Assembly: GCA_964570845.1 (NCBI GenBank)
Contig: CAZMZB010000001.1
Span: 1 to 64,000, forward strand
DNA length: 64,000 bases
Reading direction: 5' to 3'
From: CAZLCC01 sp964570845
GTDB taxonomy: Bacteria > Patescibacteriota > Saccharimonadia > Saccharimonadales > Saccharimonadaceae
This document shows positions 40,837-49,764 of this stretch, piece after piece. A model generated the notes under the pieces. The model ran no database searches, was not told where the DNA came from, and was given only the letters and a program-made list of their open reading frames with translations. Every line of letters begins with the position of its first letter. Within the stretch, counting starts at the first letter, position 1. Both the position numbers and the translations under genes were made by a program.

Positions 40837-43717
40837 CCAGATTGACCACTTTTCCTTTGATATAAATCGCTCTTTTTAGCTCTGCCGTGCTGAGCAAAGG
40901 GGCGATTTTTTCATGGGCTTTTGCGGCAGCGATGGCCTCTTCTTCGCTAACCTCTGGCGAAAGTTCTAATTTCGCACGCAGTTTGCCATTCACTTGCACA
41001 ATGACTGTTACCACATTTTCAACCAGATATTTTTCATCCCACTCCGGCCAATGGTCAATGTGAATCGTTGTATCATTACCAAGCTGATGCCATAGCTCCT
41101 CAGCAATATGCGGTGCGAATGGTGCTAAAACCTGCAATAAGCTCTCTAAACAGAACTTCCAGGTATCGTTCCTACCGATGCCAATCTCTTCTTTTAGCTT
41201 GAAATAGCTATTCACTGCTTCCATCATGCTTGAGACTGCTGTGTTGAACTTATCATTTTCAATATCTTCAGTTACTTTCTTAATAGTTTTGTGGGCAATG
41301 GTTAAAATCTTGGTTTCATCTTTGTCACTCAAGTCAACTTCGTTGCCTTGAAGATACTCTTGTACCAAATTCCAGGTTCGATTCAAGAAACGATAGGTTC
41401 CCGGCACACCTCGAGTATCCCATGGTGCTTCCATGTCATAGGGAGCAATGAACATTTCATAGACACGCAAACTATCCGCTCCATAACCACTATCCATCAC
41501 TTCAAGCGGATCAATCACGTTGCCGAGACTTTTGCTCATCTTGCGACCATCCGGCGCTAAAATGTAGGCATTATAAAGCATATTTTTAAACGGCTCCGGA
41601 TCATTCACAAGTCCAAGAGTATGGAAAAATCGTGTCCAGAAACGCGCATACAGAAGGTGGGCCGTCGCATGGTCGGCACCGTTATAAAAATCAACCGGCA
41701 TCCAGTGATTTGCCGCTTCAGGATTCCATGCCTGTTTATCATTAAACGGGTCAAGATAACGCAGGAAATACCAGCTTGAACATGCATAGCCATCCATCGT
41801 ATCGGTCTCACGCTTGGCGGGACCACCACACTTTGGACAGGTTGTATTTACCCAATCTTCCACTTCAGCGAGTACTGATGTGTTGCCACCACGAGGCTTA
41901 AAGTCTTTCACCTCTGGCAAAACAACCGGCAACTCTTCATCAGGAACTGGCACAACACCATCTTTTTCACAGTGAACAATTGGAATTGGTGCCCCCCAAT
42001 AACGCTGACGGCTAATAAGCCAGTCATGCATTTTATAATTCGTTTTTTCTTTACCAACACCCTGCTTTTCAAGCCATGCTACAATTTCTTCTCGCGCCTG
42101 GCTGCTTTCTTGACCATCAAATCTATCTGAGTTGACTAAAATGCCTTCACCCGTATAGCATTCATGTAGCACAAGATAGCGATAAAATGTCTCATGAATT
42201 TTATCATCAAGCATGGCAGCGACTTTTTGAATTGGCTGCCAGGTTACTGTGAATTTATTTTTTTCGCCTTCATCTAAATTTGTCTCTGTTTTTTCTTCAT
42301 CAATAAGCTCAAAGAGCAGCCCTTTACCCGAAACATGCATATTTTTATTTTTGGTATTTGAATAAAAATAACCATGTCCTGAAAATTCAGATTCTTTTAT
42401 AAGCTTGAAATTTTTATAGCCTGTCTCTTCGACAATTTCCCGCTTAGCCGTCTCCAGAAATGATTCATTCCCCTCGACACCGCCACCGATTAACATTTTA
42501 CCGCCAAATCTTTCTTTGCGCGGTCCCCAATCCAGAACTATAACTTTATCGTTTTTTGGATTCTTCACTACGACAAAAACTGACTTTTTATGCGTGTCAT
42601 CACCTTGGGCTTCACCAGCAGTTGGCTCAATAACAAATGTAATAGGGATACCAAACTTTTTGGCAAATTCATTATCGCGCTCGTCATGTGCGGGTACTGC
42701 CATAATCGCACCTGTGCCATAACCCGTCAAAACATAATCTGCAATCCAAACTGGAATTTTTTCACCATTAACCGGATTGATAGCATATGAGCCGGTGAAA
42801 ACGCCGGTTTTTTCACGGCTTGTATCCATGCGATCGATATCAGACTTTGACGTCGCTTGTTTAACATACGCTTCAACTTCTGCTTTTTGAGCCTCTCTTG
42901 TGAGCTGCTTAACAAGCTTGTGCTCAGGTGCCAGCACCATAAATGTCGCACCAAAAAGTGTGTCGGGGCGAGTGGTAAAAACCTTAATAGTTTCATTTTT
43001 TTCATTAGCAACCTTGAAGTCTACTTCCGCACCCACAGAACGACCAATCCAATTTTTCTGCATGGTTTTGACCATCTCAGTCCAATTGAGATCATCAGTC
43101 GCTTCAAGCATTTCGTCAGCATATTCAGTAATTTTGAAAAACCATTGCTTCAGGTTTTTCTTTGTGACAGGATTACCGCAACGCCAGCACTTTCCGCCTT
43201 CAACCTGTTCGTTGGCAAGCACCGTCTGGTCGGTTTCGCACCACCATTGCGGCTGTTCTTTTTGATAGGCCAAGCCATGCTCATAGAGCTTGTTGAAAAT
43301 CCACTGCGTCCATTTATAATATTTCGGATCAGCGGTGCTGATTTCTTTTGACCAATCATAACTATAGCCAAGTCGCTTGAGTTGGGTTTTGAAATTAACC
43401 AGCGCTTCGTCGTGTGCTTCTCGAGGTGTTTTGTTGACTTTAATCGCATAATTTTCAACTGGAAGCCCGAATGAATCCCAACCAATCGGATTATAAGCAT
43501 TGAAGCCTTGTTGGCGCTTAGCACGAACTTTGATGTCGCTAAACTGAAACGTTCGCCCATGGCCAGTATGAATGCCAGCACCAGTAATACCGGGAAGCAT
43601 ACTTAAACCATAATATTTTGGCTTTGAATGATCCGAGAAGTCAACGGTATATGTACCGTTTTTTTCCCAAATTTTTTGCCACTTTGACTCTATCTCAATT
43701 GGATTATATCTCTGCAT
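40829..43717 (-). CDS. leuS: Leucyl-tRNA synthetase with NUDIX domain inserted in CP1
   Basis: 962 aa against about 810-880 for typical bacterial LeuRS. HTGHGR (50-55) is the HIGH signature; KMSKS is present; the CP1 editing site is complete with TTRPDTLFG (248-256) and HDERD (344-348). Residues about 364-520 hold an insertion with a canonical NUDIX box G412-x5-E418-x7-REIVEETGY (426-434). After it the normal LeuRS sequence returns at YTGEGILVNSDRFDG. The insert corresponds to about 42158-42628. No frame break occurs, so this is a real fusion. The role of the insert is unknown. Confidence 0.95.
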   Translation of the reverse strand: MQRYNPIEIESKWQKIWEKNGTYTVDFSDHSKPKYYGLSMLPGITGAGIHTGHGRTFQFSDIKVRAKRQQGFNAYNPIGWDSFGLPVENYAIKVNKTPREAHDEALVNFKTQLKRLGYSYDWSKEISTADPKYYKWTQWIFNKLYEHGLAYQKEQPQWWCETDQTVLANEQVEGGKCWRCGNPVTKKNLKQWFFKITEYADEMLEATDDLNWTEMVKTMQKNWIGRSVGAEVDFKVANEKNETIKVFTTRPDTLFGATFMVLAPEHKLVKQLTREAQKAEVEAYVKQATSKSDIDRMDTSREKTGVFTGSYAINPVNGEKIPVWIADYVLTGYGTGAIMAVPAHDERDNEFAKKFGIPITFVIEPTAGEAQGDDTHKKSVFVVVKNPKNDKVIVLDWGPRKERFGGKMLIGGGVEGNESFLETAKREIVEETGYKNFKLIKESEFSGHGYFYSNTKNKNMHVSGKGLLFELIDEEKTETNLDEGEKNKFTVTWQPIQKVAAMLDDKIHETFYRYLVLHECYTGEGILVNSDRFDGQESSQAREEIVAWLEKQGVGKEKTNYKMHDWLISRQRYWGAPIPIVHCEKDGVVPVPDEELPVVLPEVKDFKPRGGNTSVLAEVEDWVNTTCPKCGGPAKRETDTMDGYACSSWYFLRYLDPFNDKQAWNPEAANHWMPVDFYNGADHATAHLLYARFWTRFFHTLGLVNDPEPFKNMLYNAYILAPDGRKMSKSLGNVIDPLEVMDSGYGADSLRVYEMFIAPYDMEAPWDTRGVPGTYRFLNRTWNLVQEYLQGNEVDLSDKDETKILTIAHKTIKKVTEDIENDKFNTAVSSMMEAVNSYFKLKEEIGIGRNDTWKFCLESLLQVLAPFAPHIAEELWHQLGNDTTIHIDHWPEWDEKYLVENVVTVIVQVNGKLRAKLELSPEVSEEEAIAAAKAHEKIAPLLSTAELKRAIYIKGKVVNLVI

Positions 43718-43728
43718 GACTAATAGTT

Positions 43729-43737
43729 ATTATAACA
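43729..43737 (-). promoter_or_regulatory. leuS extended -10 promoter
   Basis: TGTTATAAT on the minus strand with -10 at 43734-43729; ATG 11 nt downstream, leader about 5 nt. The adjoining 14 nt are identical to the DGR TR promoter region. Confidence 0.55.
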
Positions 43738-43749
43738 GAGGTTTTTGGT

Positions 43750-44955
43750 TTAATCTTCAGTTTCAATAGTGATTTGTGGTGGTGCAAAAATTGCCATCAT
43801 CACTGCTTCAATTTCTTTTTGAAGTTCGTTTGTTGAAATTGCATTGCTTGGTAAGTTAATATCAACGTTTTCATTAAGCTTTGTGTCTACCCTAAGGCTT
43901 GATGTACTATTTTCATCCTTAGTTGCAAATTGAATACGTGTTAGCTGATGCTCCCAGCGAGACACCCATAAGCTCAACTTGGCTGAATCATCAATCTCAA
44001 TATCATCCATATTCTTTATTTGCTCAACGATGGTGTCTGGATAACATTCTTGAAGAGCTTTGCCAACCTCAGTTTTAATCACCTGTTTAATAAAACTAGT
44101 TATCTTTTTATCATCAAGACTAATGATATATTGCACGCTATCTTTACCTTGAATGTTTTCGCTTTTGCCAGTGCTTTTTATTACAATAAACTGATTCTTT
44201 TTATAAACATCAATAACTTGATCTTGCTGTTTTTTATCATCATAAAAATTTTTAAGCGCCTTGCTGCTACATTCATTTAGCTCTGCAGTTTCAGTGCTGG
44301 AGTTCTCGTTATTCTCTCCGTCTCCATCAACCACTACTTCTGCATTTGGATTTAAATCTTCAGTAGAAACCTTTACCCATTTATTATCTATTTTTTCTGC
44401 CAGTTGACTCAGCGGCTTTGCCGCTGTTTCATCAAGCATAGCTATGCTCGCTATATTAGTAAGGATTGGCTTTGTGTTATTCAACTTAACGTATGATCCA
44501 CCCTTACTGTCCGTCGCTATTGCACCCGAAAGATTAATTTTAAGTGGCGACATGTCCACCTCGGCTTTTGCATTACTAATACTTTCACCAGTACTATTAT
44601 CTGCTTTTGTATCAAAAGTAACTGTTAGCTTACCTGCACCTTCAGTACCTTGGATCGTTGCGATGCCCCTTGCATCAATTGTTTTGCTCTTAATCGCATC
44701 TTGCACTGCATCATTCACTGCTTTGCTTGGATTCGTATACCACAGATAGAAGACAACTGCACCAATCAAAACTAAAACAATCCCAATAATACTGATGATA
44801 AGCTTCTTTTTACTGCTCTTGTTTGGCTTTTGCTCTTGCGGCAACGGCGGTAAATCTGGCGGAGAAGTTGGTACAGGTGGATGTTCTGGGCGTTTTGGTG
44901 GTGGCAGTGGGGACTGGAATGGATTATTATTCTTTGGTCTAATATCTGATTTCAT
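43750..44955 (-). CDS. Anchored exported protein with proline-rich N-terminus
   Basis: 401 aa. A cytosolic Pro-rich region (about 12-42), one TM helix (about 50-72), then an exterior beta-rich domain of 330 residues with a Cys pair (about 230 and 300). The architecture recalls LolA/lipoprotein-like periplasmic domains, but I cannot name the family. It lies between leuS and murF on the same strand. Saccharibacteria have several such proteins. Confidence 0.65.
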   Translation of the reverse strand: MKSDIRPKNNNPFQSPLPPPKRPEHPPVPTSPPDLPPLPQEQKPNKSSKKKLIISIIGIVLVLIGAVVFYLWYTNPSKAVNDAVQDAIKSKTIDARGIATIQGTEGAGKLTVTFDTKADNSTGESISNAKAEVDMSPLKINLSGAIATDSKGGSYVKLNNTKPILTNIASIAMLDETAAKPLSQLAEKIDNKWVKVSTEDLNPNAEVVVDGDGENNENSSTETAELNECSSKALKNFYDDKKQQDQVIDVYKKNQFIVIKSTGKSENIQGKDSVQYIISLDDKKITSFIKQVIKTEVGKALQECYPDTIVEQIKNMDDIEIDDSAKLSLWVSRWEHQLTRIQFATKDENSTSSLRVDTKLNENVDINLPSNAISTNELQKEIEAVMMAIFAPPQITIETED

Positions 44956-44999
44956 ATTGTATCTTCCCTTTTGTTAATTCTGTTTTAGCATACCACTGG

Positions 45000-46274
45000 C
45001 TATTTTATCTTGGCAAATTGCTCTTGCTTTATTTCGAGCCAGTGCGGTTCCTGGCGCACAAGTTCTTTTTCTTCTTCCGTGCTGTGCAGTAATATCTTTA
45101 AGGCTTCTTCCGCGAACACTCCATTTTGCGATCCTTTCGCGAGCACAATTGCTCCCTTCTCCAAAACTTTATGAGCAAAAGCACCTGCATCATATGGACT
45201 ACGGAAACTTTTCACCTGACAGCCCTGTTTTCGTGCTGCTGGTGCCAGATATTTTTCCGCCTCTTCTCCGATAGTAATAACCCATGCAAGTTCACTCCCG
45301 TTACAAAATGTTCCTACTTCTTCGTGAGCCTGCGGCGACATTTCACCAAGCTCATTCATGCTGCCAAGAATAGCGATCTTTTGTGGAGCTTGCATCTGAT
45401 AAAGTGTGCGAAGCGCTGCCTCGACTGCCAGCGGGCTAGAGTTATACGTATCATCAATAAGTGTTGAGTGTTCCACCCCGCGCAAAATATTCATCCTTCC
45501 TTTCACCGGGCGAATCTTCTCCATACCGTCTTTTATCTGCTCAGAGGTCATACCAAGTTTTGCGGCAACGAGTCCGGCGGCAACTGCTGCTTTGACGTTA
45601 TGCTCGCCCGCTAACTTCAAGCTGACTGGCATTTTTCCAAATTCCGGTGAGATAAAATTCCCGTTATATCCCTTTTGGCTATAGTCAGCAATTTCAAATT
45701 TGTATTCCGCAGCAGCACTGGTACCATACGTATCGATAGTAGTGGTTTCCGCATATTGAGCAAATTCACCGGCAATATCGTCTCTGTTGATAACGGTGAG
45801 CTTGCTAAAGCTGGCAACAGAAAGTTCTTCCTGTGCAACCGCATCAAGCGTTTTGAAAAACTCCATATGTTCGGGGCTGACTGCTGTTACTACTGCAACG
45901 TCAGGGTTTAAATATGCTCCAAAATGCGGAATATCGCCAGGTGTATCAGTACCAAGCTCCTGTACAATGACATCCGTATCTTTTGGCTGTTTGATACGTC
46001 GTTTAGCTAATTTTCGCACCTGCCACCAAGCCCCTAAAGAGCGAATATTGTCAGGATAGTCGATGCCTAAAATACCTAGAGGCACACTCATATGCGTGTT
46101 GTGATTCCCTTTATGCACCCTCACTCGATAGTGTTGCGAGAGCACCGTGGCAATCGCAATTTTCGTGCTGGTTTTTCCCACACTACCAGTCACAACAATA
46201 AGTGTTGGCTGGTGTTTTTTAAGATATTTTCTCACCAGTTTTTCAAGGCGCTTTTGGATAAAGTTTTTGAACAT
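45000..46274 (-). CDS. murF: MurF-like Mur ligase (UDP-MurNAc-tripeptide-D-Ala-D-Ala ligase)
   Basis: 424 aa. TGSVGKTST (29-37) is the ATP P-loop; SPEHMEFF, GEHNVKAAVAA and IDDTYNSSPLAVEAAL (about 261-276) are Mur ligase blocks, the last diagnostic of MurF. The N-terminal UDP-binding domain is nearly absent: the P-loop starts at residue 29, where MurF usually has about 100 residues before it. So the product is a core MurF without its UDP-MurNAc domain, or a related ligase with another acceptor. Confidence 0.85.
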   Translation of the reverse strand: MFKNFIQKRLEKLVRKYLKKHQPTLIVVTGSVGKTSTKIAIATVLSQHYRVRVHKGNHNTHMSVPLGILGIDYPDNIRSLGAWWQVRKLAKRRIKQPKDTDVIVQELGTDTPGDIPHFGAYLNPDVAVVTAVSPEHMEFFKTLDAVAQEELSVASFSKLTVINRDDIAGEFAQYAETTTIDTYGTSAAAEYKFEIADYSQKGYNGNFISPEFGKMPVSLKLAGEHNVKAAVAAGLVAAKLGMTSEQIKDGMEKIRPVKGRMNILRGVEHSTLIDDTYNSSPLAVEAALRTLYQMQAPQKIAILGSMNELGEMSPQAHEEVGTFCNGSELAWVITIGEEAEKYLAPAARKQGCQVKSFRSPYDAGAFAHKVLEKGAIVLAKGSQNGVFAEEALKILLHSTEEEKELVRQEPHWLEIKQEQFAKIK

Positions 46275-46288
46275 ATTCTGCTATCAAT

Positions 46289-46762
46289 TTATTGTTGGTT
46301 TTGTCTGGAGTTTTGAATCTTCTGCTTGATGTCCTCAATATTTGGCTTTGGCAGCTGTCCTGACGGGCTCTCAGCAGCAGCTAGTGTTCTTTCGAGCTGT
46401 TGTTTAATTACCTCTTCGTCTCTATCGCCTTTCCCCCCAAGCTCTTTCAGTCCATCTCTGGCATATTGCTTGGCGGCTTCTCGATCTTTATTGATGAGCG
46501 CAAGATTAGCCAGGCGAAGATAATATCTCGCACCTTCTTTTTTCACCCCATAATCTTTGGTACTGCGAAACTTATCATAAGCCTCTTTAGGTTTTTGTTT
46601 CGTCATCAATTCCCGACCTTCTTTATACTGACTTTCTTTGATTTTCATCACGAGAAAATAGCCGCCAACTCCACATCCAATAACCAGTATCATAGCTATT
46701 ATAATAATGATCACTTTGCTTATGCCGGATTGGTTATACTGTTGTTTCACTATCCCTCCCAA
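46289..46762 (-). CDS. Membrane protein with TPR-like helices
   Basis: 157 aa. One TM helix (about 16-38) then a helical exterior region (about 45-125) with two to three TPR-like helix pairs, and a Pro/Gln tail. It overlaps the pilin-like gene upstream by 13 nt, suggesting a shared role in surface assembly. Function unknown. Confidence 0.6.
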   Translation of the reverse strand: MGGIVKQQYNQSGISKVIIIIIAMILVIGCGVGGYFLVMKIKESQYKEGRELMTKQKPKEAYDKFRSTKDYGVKKEGARYYLRLANLALINKDREAAKQYARDGLKELGGKGDRDEEVIKQQLERTLAAAESPSGQLPKPNIEDIKQKIQNSRQNQQ

Positions 46763-47712
46763 TTTGTCTCATTACAATATTCTTCATAGCCTGAATACCA
46801 AGGTACATATCCATAGCTTAAAAGCTCACAGAACGACAGGTCTCCAGGGTAATACCCGTGTGCATCGCAATATATCTTCAGTACTGTTGATGCTTCCTCA
46901 CTATTACTATCAGTCACCTTAAGCCGTACAAGTCCAGGGTAGTATACCAAGTTACTGCTACCGAAATAACTTTGATAACACGCATCATAACCATAATAAT
47001 ACTGGTAAGCATAGAAGCCGACACTATTAGTTGGTACGAGACCTGAACATGCATTTTGATAATCTGCTCCAAATATATACAAATCTGATCCCTGGTAATA
47101 TCTATACTTTGCTGAACAATTCGCACCTTGCATGATAGTCATCCAGCTACCAGACTCCAACTCCAACCCATCTTCCTCTATCGGCTCAAATGCATAGGTA
47201 TATGGCGGCGTTCCATTTTCATAACTCAATTCAACAGACAGTGGATGATAGCTTGAAGAATCCAGACCGCCAGAAATATTTCCATTATTGTCAGCTGTCA
47301 CCGTAAATTCCGGCTCCGGCTCTGGCTCCGGATCAGTTGGTTCTTGCGGGCATGCTCCTGACTGCGGTGCATTGGTGTTGTTCGCCATATAATACACATT
47401 GCCGACTGCGGCGGCAGTACCTTGAATACAGAAGTAATTTCCTCCATATATCAAGGTGAGTTGCACGTCTGATAGAGGCTTTACTGCGGCAGGTAGACTC
47501 TCGGGATATGTTCCCTGTCTGTTGTGGGCTTTTTTCATTTCACTTGCAGCAGCTACAAGACTATTCTGGATCTTACTCTTTGCTGCACGATCCAGGTAAC
47601 TTCCACCGCCAACAACGATAAGACTTGCCAGAATACCGATGACCACAATAACAATTGAGAGTTCGACTATCGTAAAACCGTTTTTGTTTTTTACAAAATA
47701 ATTTTTAAGCAT
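46750..47712 (-). CDS. Type IV pilin-like protein with large C-terminal domain
   Basis: 320 aa. The prepilin signal is NG|FTIVELSIV: cleavage after Gly12, with Phe at +1 and Glu at +5, then the hydrophobic helix. The globular head includes an Asp/Glu/Pro repeat linker (about 128-136), an Ig-like region, and a Tyr- and Cys-rich C-terminal part. At 320 aa it is twice the length of a normal major pilin, so it may be a minor or tip pilin. CPR bacteria use type IV pili for attachment and DNA uptake. Confidence 0.85.
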   Translation of the reverse strand: MLKNYFVKNKNGFTIVELSIVIVVIGILASLIVVGGGSYLDRAAKSKIQNSLVAAASEMKKAHNRQGTYPESLPAAVKPLSDVQLTLIYGGNYFCIQGTAAAVGNVYYMANNTNAPQSGACPQEPTDPEPEPEPEFTVTADNNGNISGGLDSSSYHPLSVELSYENGTPPYTYAFEPIEEDGLELESGSWMTIMQGANCSAKYRYYQGSDLYIFGADYQNACSGLVPTNSVGFYAYQYYYGYDACYQSYFGSSNLVYYPGLVRLKVTDSNSEEASTVLKIYCDAHGYYPGDLSFCELLSYGYVPWYSGYEEYCNETNWEG

Positions 47713-47762
47713 TATTTATTCCTTAAAAATAGTGTACGCTACTGACACTGTCAACACAAGCT

Positions 47763-48557
47763 TTATGAAAGCAGCATGCCGCCATCAACTACAATTTGAC
47801 TGCCTGTCATATATGAAGAAAGCTCAGACGCCAAAAAGAGTGTCGCCCGTCCAATTTCATCTTGATCACCCATGCGATGCATGGGGATTTTTTGCATAAA
47901 TGCTTCCATCTGTTCTTTTGGAATGGCTTTTGCGTTATCTTTTGGCTGCGTACCAGGTGTGGCAATGCCGCCTGGCGCAACTGCATTCACCCAAATGTTG
48001 TGTTGCGCCAGTTCAAGTGCTGTATTTTTTGTAAAGCCCCACACGCCGTGTTTTGACGCGTCATAATGCGCCAAGCCAACCATCGAAGGGTGAAGTGCGT
48101 CAATTGAAGTAATGTTGATGATTCTGCCGCCATTTCCCTGCGAAATCATCTGTCTTGCCACGGCCTGCGTTGCCATGAAAACACTGCGCACATTGATCGC
48201 CATTACTTTATCAAACTCTTCAGGCTTTAAGTCCATCACGGAAATATTCGGATAAATTCCTGCATTATTCACCAGGATATCAATACCACCAAATTCCTGC
48301 GTTGCCTGGGTGCACATTCTTTCAATATCTTCTTCTTTTGAAACATCAACCTGCGCATAAGAAATTTGCCAGTTTTTATCAGCAAACTTACTCCTCGCTT
48401 CGTTTAGATTCTCTTCGCTAATATCGGCAATTAAAACACTCGCGCCAGCTTCTGCCAAACGATAGCTGATACCCTGCCCTATGCCAACTGCACCGCCTGT
48501 TACAATTGCTCGTTTACCACTCAAGTTAATGAGTTCACCAAGTGGCTGCTGATTCAC
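47763..48557 (-). CDS. Short-chain dehydrogenase/reductase (SDR)
   Basis: 264 aa classical SDR. TGGAVGIG (20-27) binds the nucleotide, NNAG follows the fourth strand, and catalytic Ser and YDASKHG (Tyr-x3-Lys) are present. The C-terminal GSQIVVDGG is typical of the FabG/glucose-dehydrogenase group. Substrate unknown. Shine-Dalgarno AAGGAG is upstream of the ATG. Confidence 0.92.
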   Translation of the reverse strand: MNQQPLGELINLSGKRAIVTGGAVGIGQGISYRLAEAGASVLIADISEENLNEARSKFADKNWQISYAQVDVSKEEDIERMCTQATQEFGGIDILVNNAGIYPNISVMDLKPEEFDKVMAINVRSVFMATQAVARQMISQGNGGRIINITSIDALHPSMVGLAHYDASKHGVWGFTKNTALELAQHNIWVNAVAPGGIATPGTQPKDNAKAIPKEQMEAFMQKIPMHRMGDQDEIGRATLFLASELSSYMTGSQIVVDGGMLLS

Positions 48558-48572
48558 GTTTATTTCTCCTTC

Positions 48573-49031
48573 TTATTTTTCTTTAAAAATATTCGGGTCG
48601 CCCGCACGAGCACCCTTGAAATTGGCAAGCTGTAAAACATTCAGTGTAATTTCTACGACTTCATAGACTCCAGCTCGAATCTTGGCAATAGGTGGTAGAT
48701 AGTCAGCGCTTTTGCCGTAAATTCTTGCCATATCGGTCATGACCTCACTGATGATATCACCATCTTCAATTATTTTTGCCACGCCGCCAGCCTGCAATGT
48801 ACTGTTTTCATCAGTGTTCACAATCGTCACACTCACCTTATTATTCTTTTGAATATTTCGATATTTTAGTGTCTCACTCTTTGTTACAAAATAGAGCTTT
48901 TCCGTATTAATACACGTCACATAGATGATAGTACCAAGCGGCGTTCCATTTTCATTAATTGTTCCCAAGGTCGCCACGGGGTTAGCAGTAATATATTCGA
49001 CAAAATCATTTTTTGAAACTATATCGCTCAT
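48573..49031 (-). CDS. Pyridoxamine-5'-phosphate-oxidase-like FMN-binding protein
   Basis: 152 aa from ATG 49031. The split-barrel fold shows VATLGTINENGTPLGTIIYV and KLYFVTKSETLKYRNI, as in the PNPOx/general-stress group that binds FMN or F420/heme. TATAAT on the minus strand at 49043-49038 is 6 nt before this ATG, so an upstream ATG at 49046 is excluded and the mRNA is leaderless. It is 16 nt upstream of the SDR gene and probably co-transcribed. Confidence 0.85.
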   Translation of the reverse strand: MSDIVSKNDFVEYITANPVATLGTINENGTPLGTIIYVTCINTEKLYFVTKSETLKYRNIQKNNKVSVTIVNTDENSTLQAGGVAKIIEDGDIISEVMTDMARIYGKSADYLPPIAKIRAGVYEVVEITLNVLQLANFKGARAGDPNIFKEK

Positions 49032-49050
49032 GGTTTTATTATACACGAAA

Positions 49051-49127
49051 TGGTGGAGCTAGGCGGATTTGAACCGCCGACCTCTTCGCTGCCAGCGAAG
49101 CGCTCTAGCCAACTGAGCTACAGCCCC
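49051..49127 (-). tRNA. tRNA-Ala (GGC anticodon)
   Basis: Cloverleaf on the minus strand: acceptor GGGGCTG with TAGCTCC, anticodon arm CTTCG-CTGGCAG-CGAAG with anticodon GGC, T-arm containing GGTTCAAATCC. The discriminator is A and CCA is encoded (49053-49051). Confidence 0.94.
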
Positions 49128-49149
49128 ATGAGTCGCTATTGTAACAAAG

Positions 49150-49275
49150 ATAAAACACCTCTTCAAAAAATGAGGTGTTTTATTCGTGAGCTGCTGCGCG
49201 CCCACCCGAGGCTTTTTGTTTTTAAGCTATTTTTGTTTTCGGTGCAAAAGAGCCTCTCTTTGCGCATCAGCTAAC
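49150..49275 (-). ncRNA. Candidate structured RNA upstream of tRNA-Ala
   Basis: On the minus strand AGCTGATGCGC (49272-49262) pairs with GCGCAGCAGCT (49199-49189) with one mismatch, enclosing GAGGCT/AGCCTC (49256-49251 with 49213-49208). An A-rich loop fills the middle. A 12-bp terminator-like hairpin (49150-49183) follows. No protein of note is encoded on either strand. I cannot match it to a known RNA family. Confidence 0.4.
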
Positions 49276-49431
49276 ATGTTCATGATGACACAAAATATTT
49301 TTTAGCACAAGTATTTTAACTAGCTATTTTTCCAAAAGTATGCTTAACTAGCAGTGTTCAGAAGCGTAATATCAAGTAGTATATGAAACTGGTCGATCTG
49401 GCATATTTGAAAAGAAAATAAGGAAATTTTG

Positions 49432-49704
49432 ATGTCTAAGAAACTTTTTGTCGGTAGCCTTGCATGGGCAACCAACGACGACAGCCTGAATGCACACTTT
49501 GCTGCAATCGGTCCAGTTGAAAGCGCTAAAGTTATCACTGATCGTGATAGCGGACGCTCAAAAGGCTTTGGCTTCGTTGAATTTGAAAATGAAGACGATG
49601 CGAAAAAAGCTATTGAGCAGCTTGATAATAGCGAGCTTGACGGTCGCAACATCACTGTGAACGAGGCTCGTCCACGTGAAGAACGACCACGTCGTGAATT
49701 CTAA
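49432..49704 (+). CDS. RRM-type RNA-binding protein
   Basis: 90 aa single RRM: RNP2 is KLFVGSLAW (4-12) and RNP1 is SKGFGFVEF (about 42-50), ending in an Arg/Glu/Pro-rich tail. Bacterial proteins of this kind (Rbp in cyanobacteria, and CPR homologues) bind RNA and can respond to cold. ATG 49432 was chosen over the TTG just before it; AAGGA is 7-8 nt upstream. Confidence 0.9.
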   Translation: MSKKLFVGSLAWATNDDSLNAHFAAIGPVESAKVITDRDSGRSKGFGFVEFENEDDAKKAIEQLDNSELDGRNITVNEARPREERPRREF

Positions 49705-49732
49705 TTTTAGTATTTAGCTAGATTATTATAAG

Positions 49733-49764
49733 AAAAAGATGCCTTTATGTTAGGCATCTTTTTT
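49733..49764. terminator. Shared terminator of RRM gene and MazG/DUF1653 gene
   Basis: AAAGATGCCT and AGGCATCTTT pair around a 7-nt loop, with T and A tracts on both sides. The convergent gene's stop codon (49750-49752) lies inside. Confidence 0.8.

Noticed and set aside
49050..49274. 74-codon plus-strand frame
   Set aside because: Starts in the reverse complement of tRNA-Ala; shadow of the tRNA and the structured RNA candidate.
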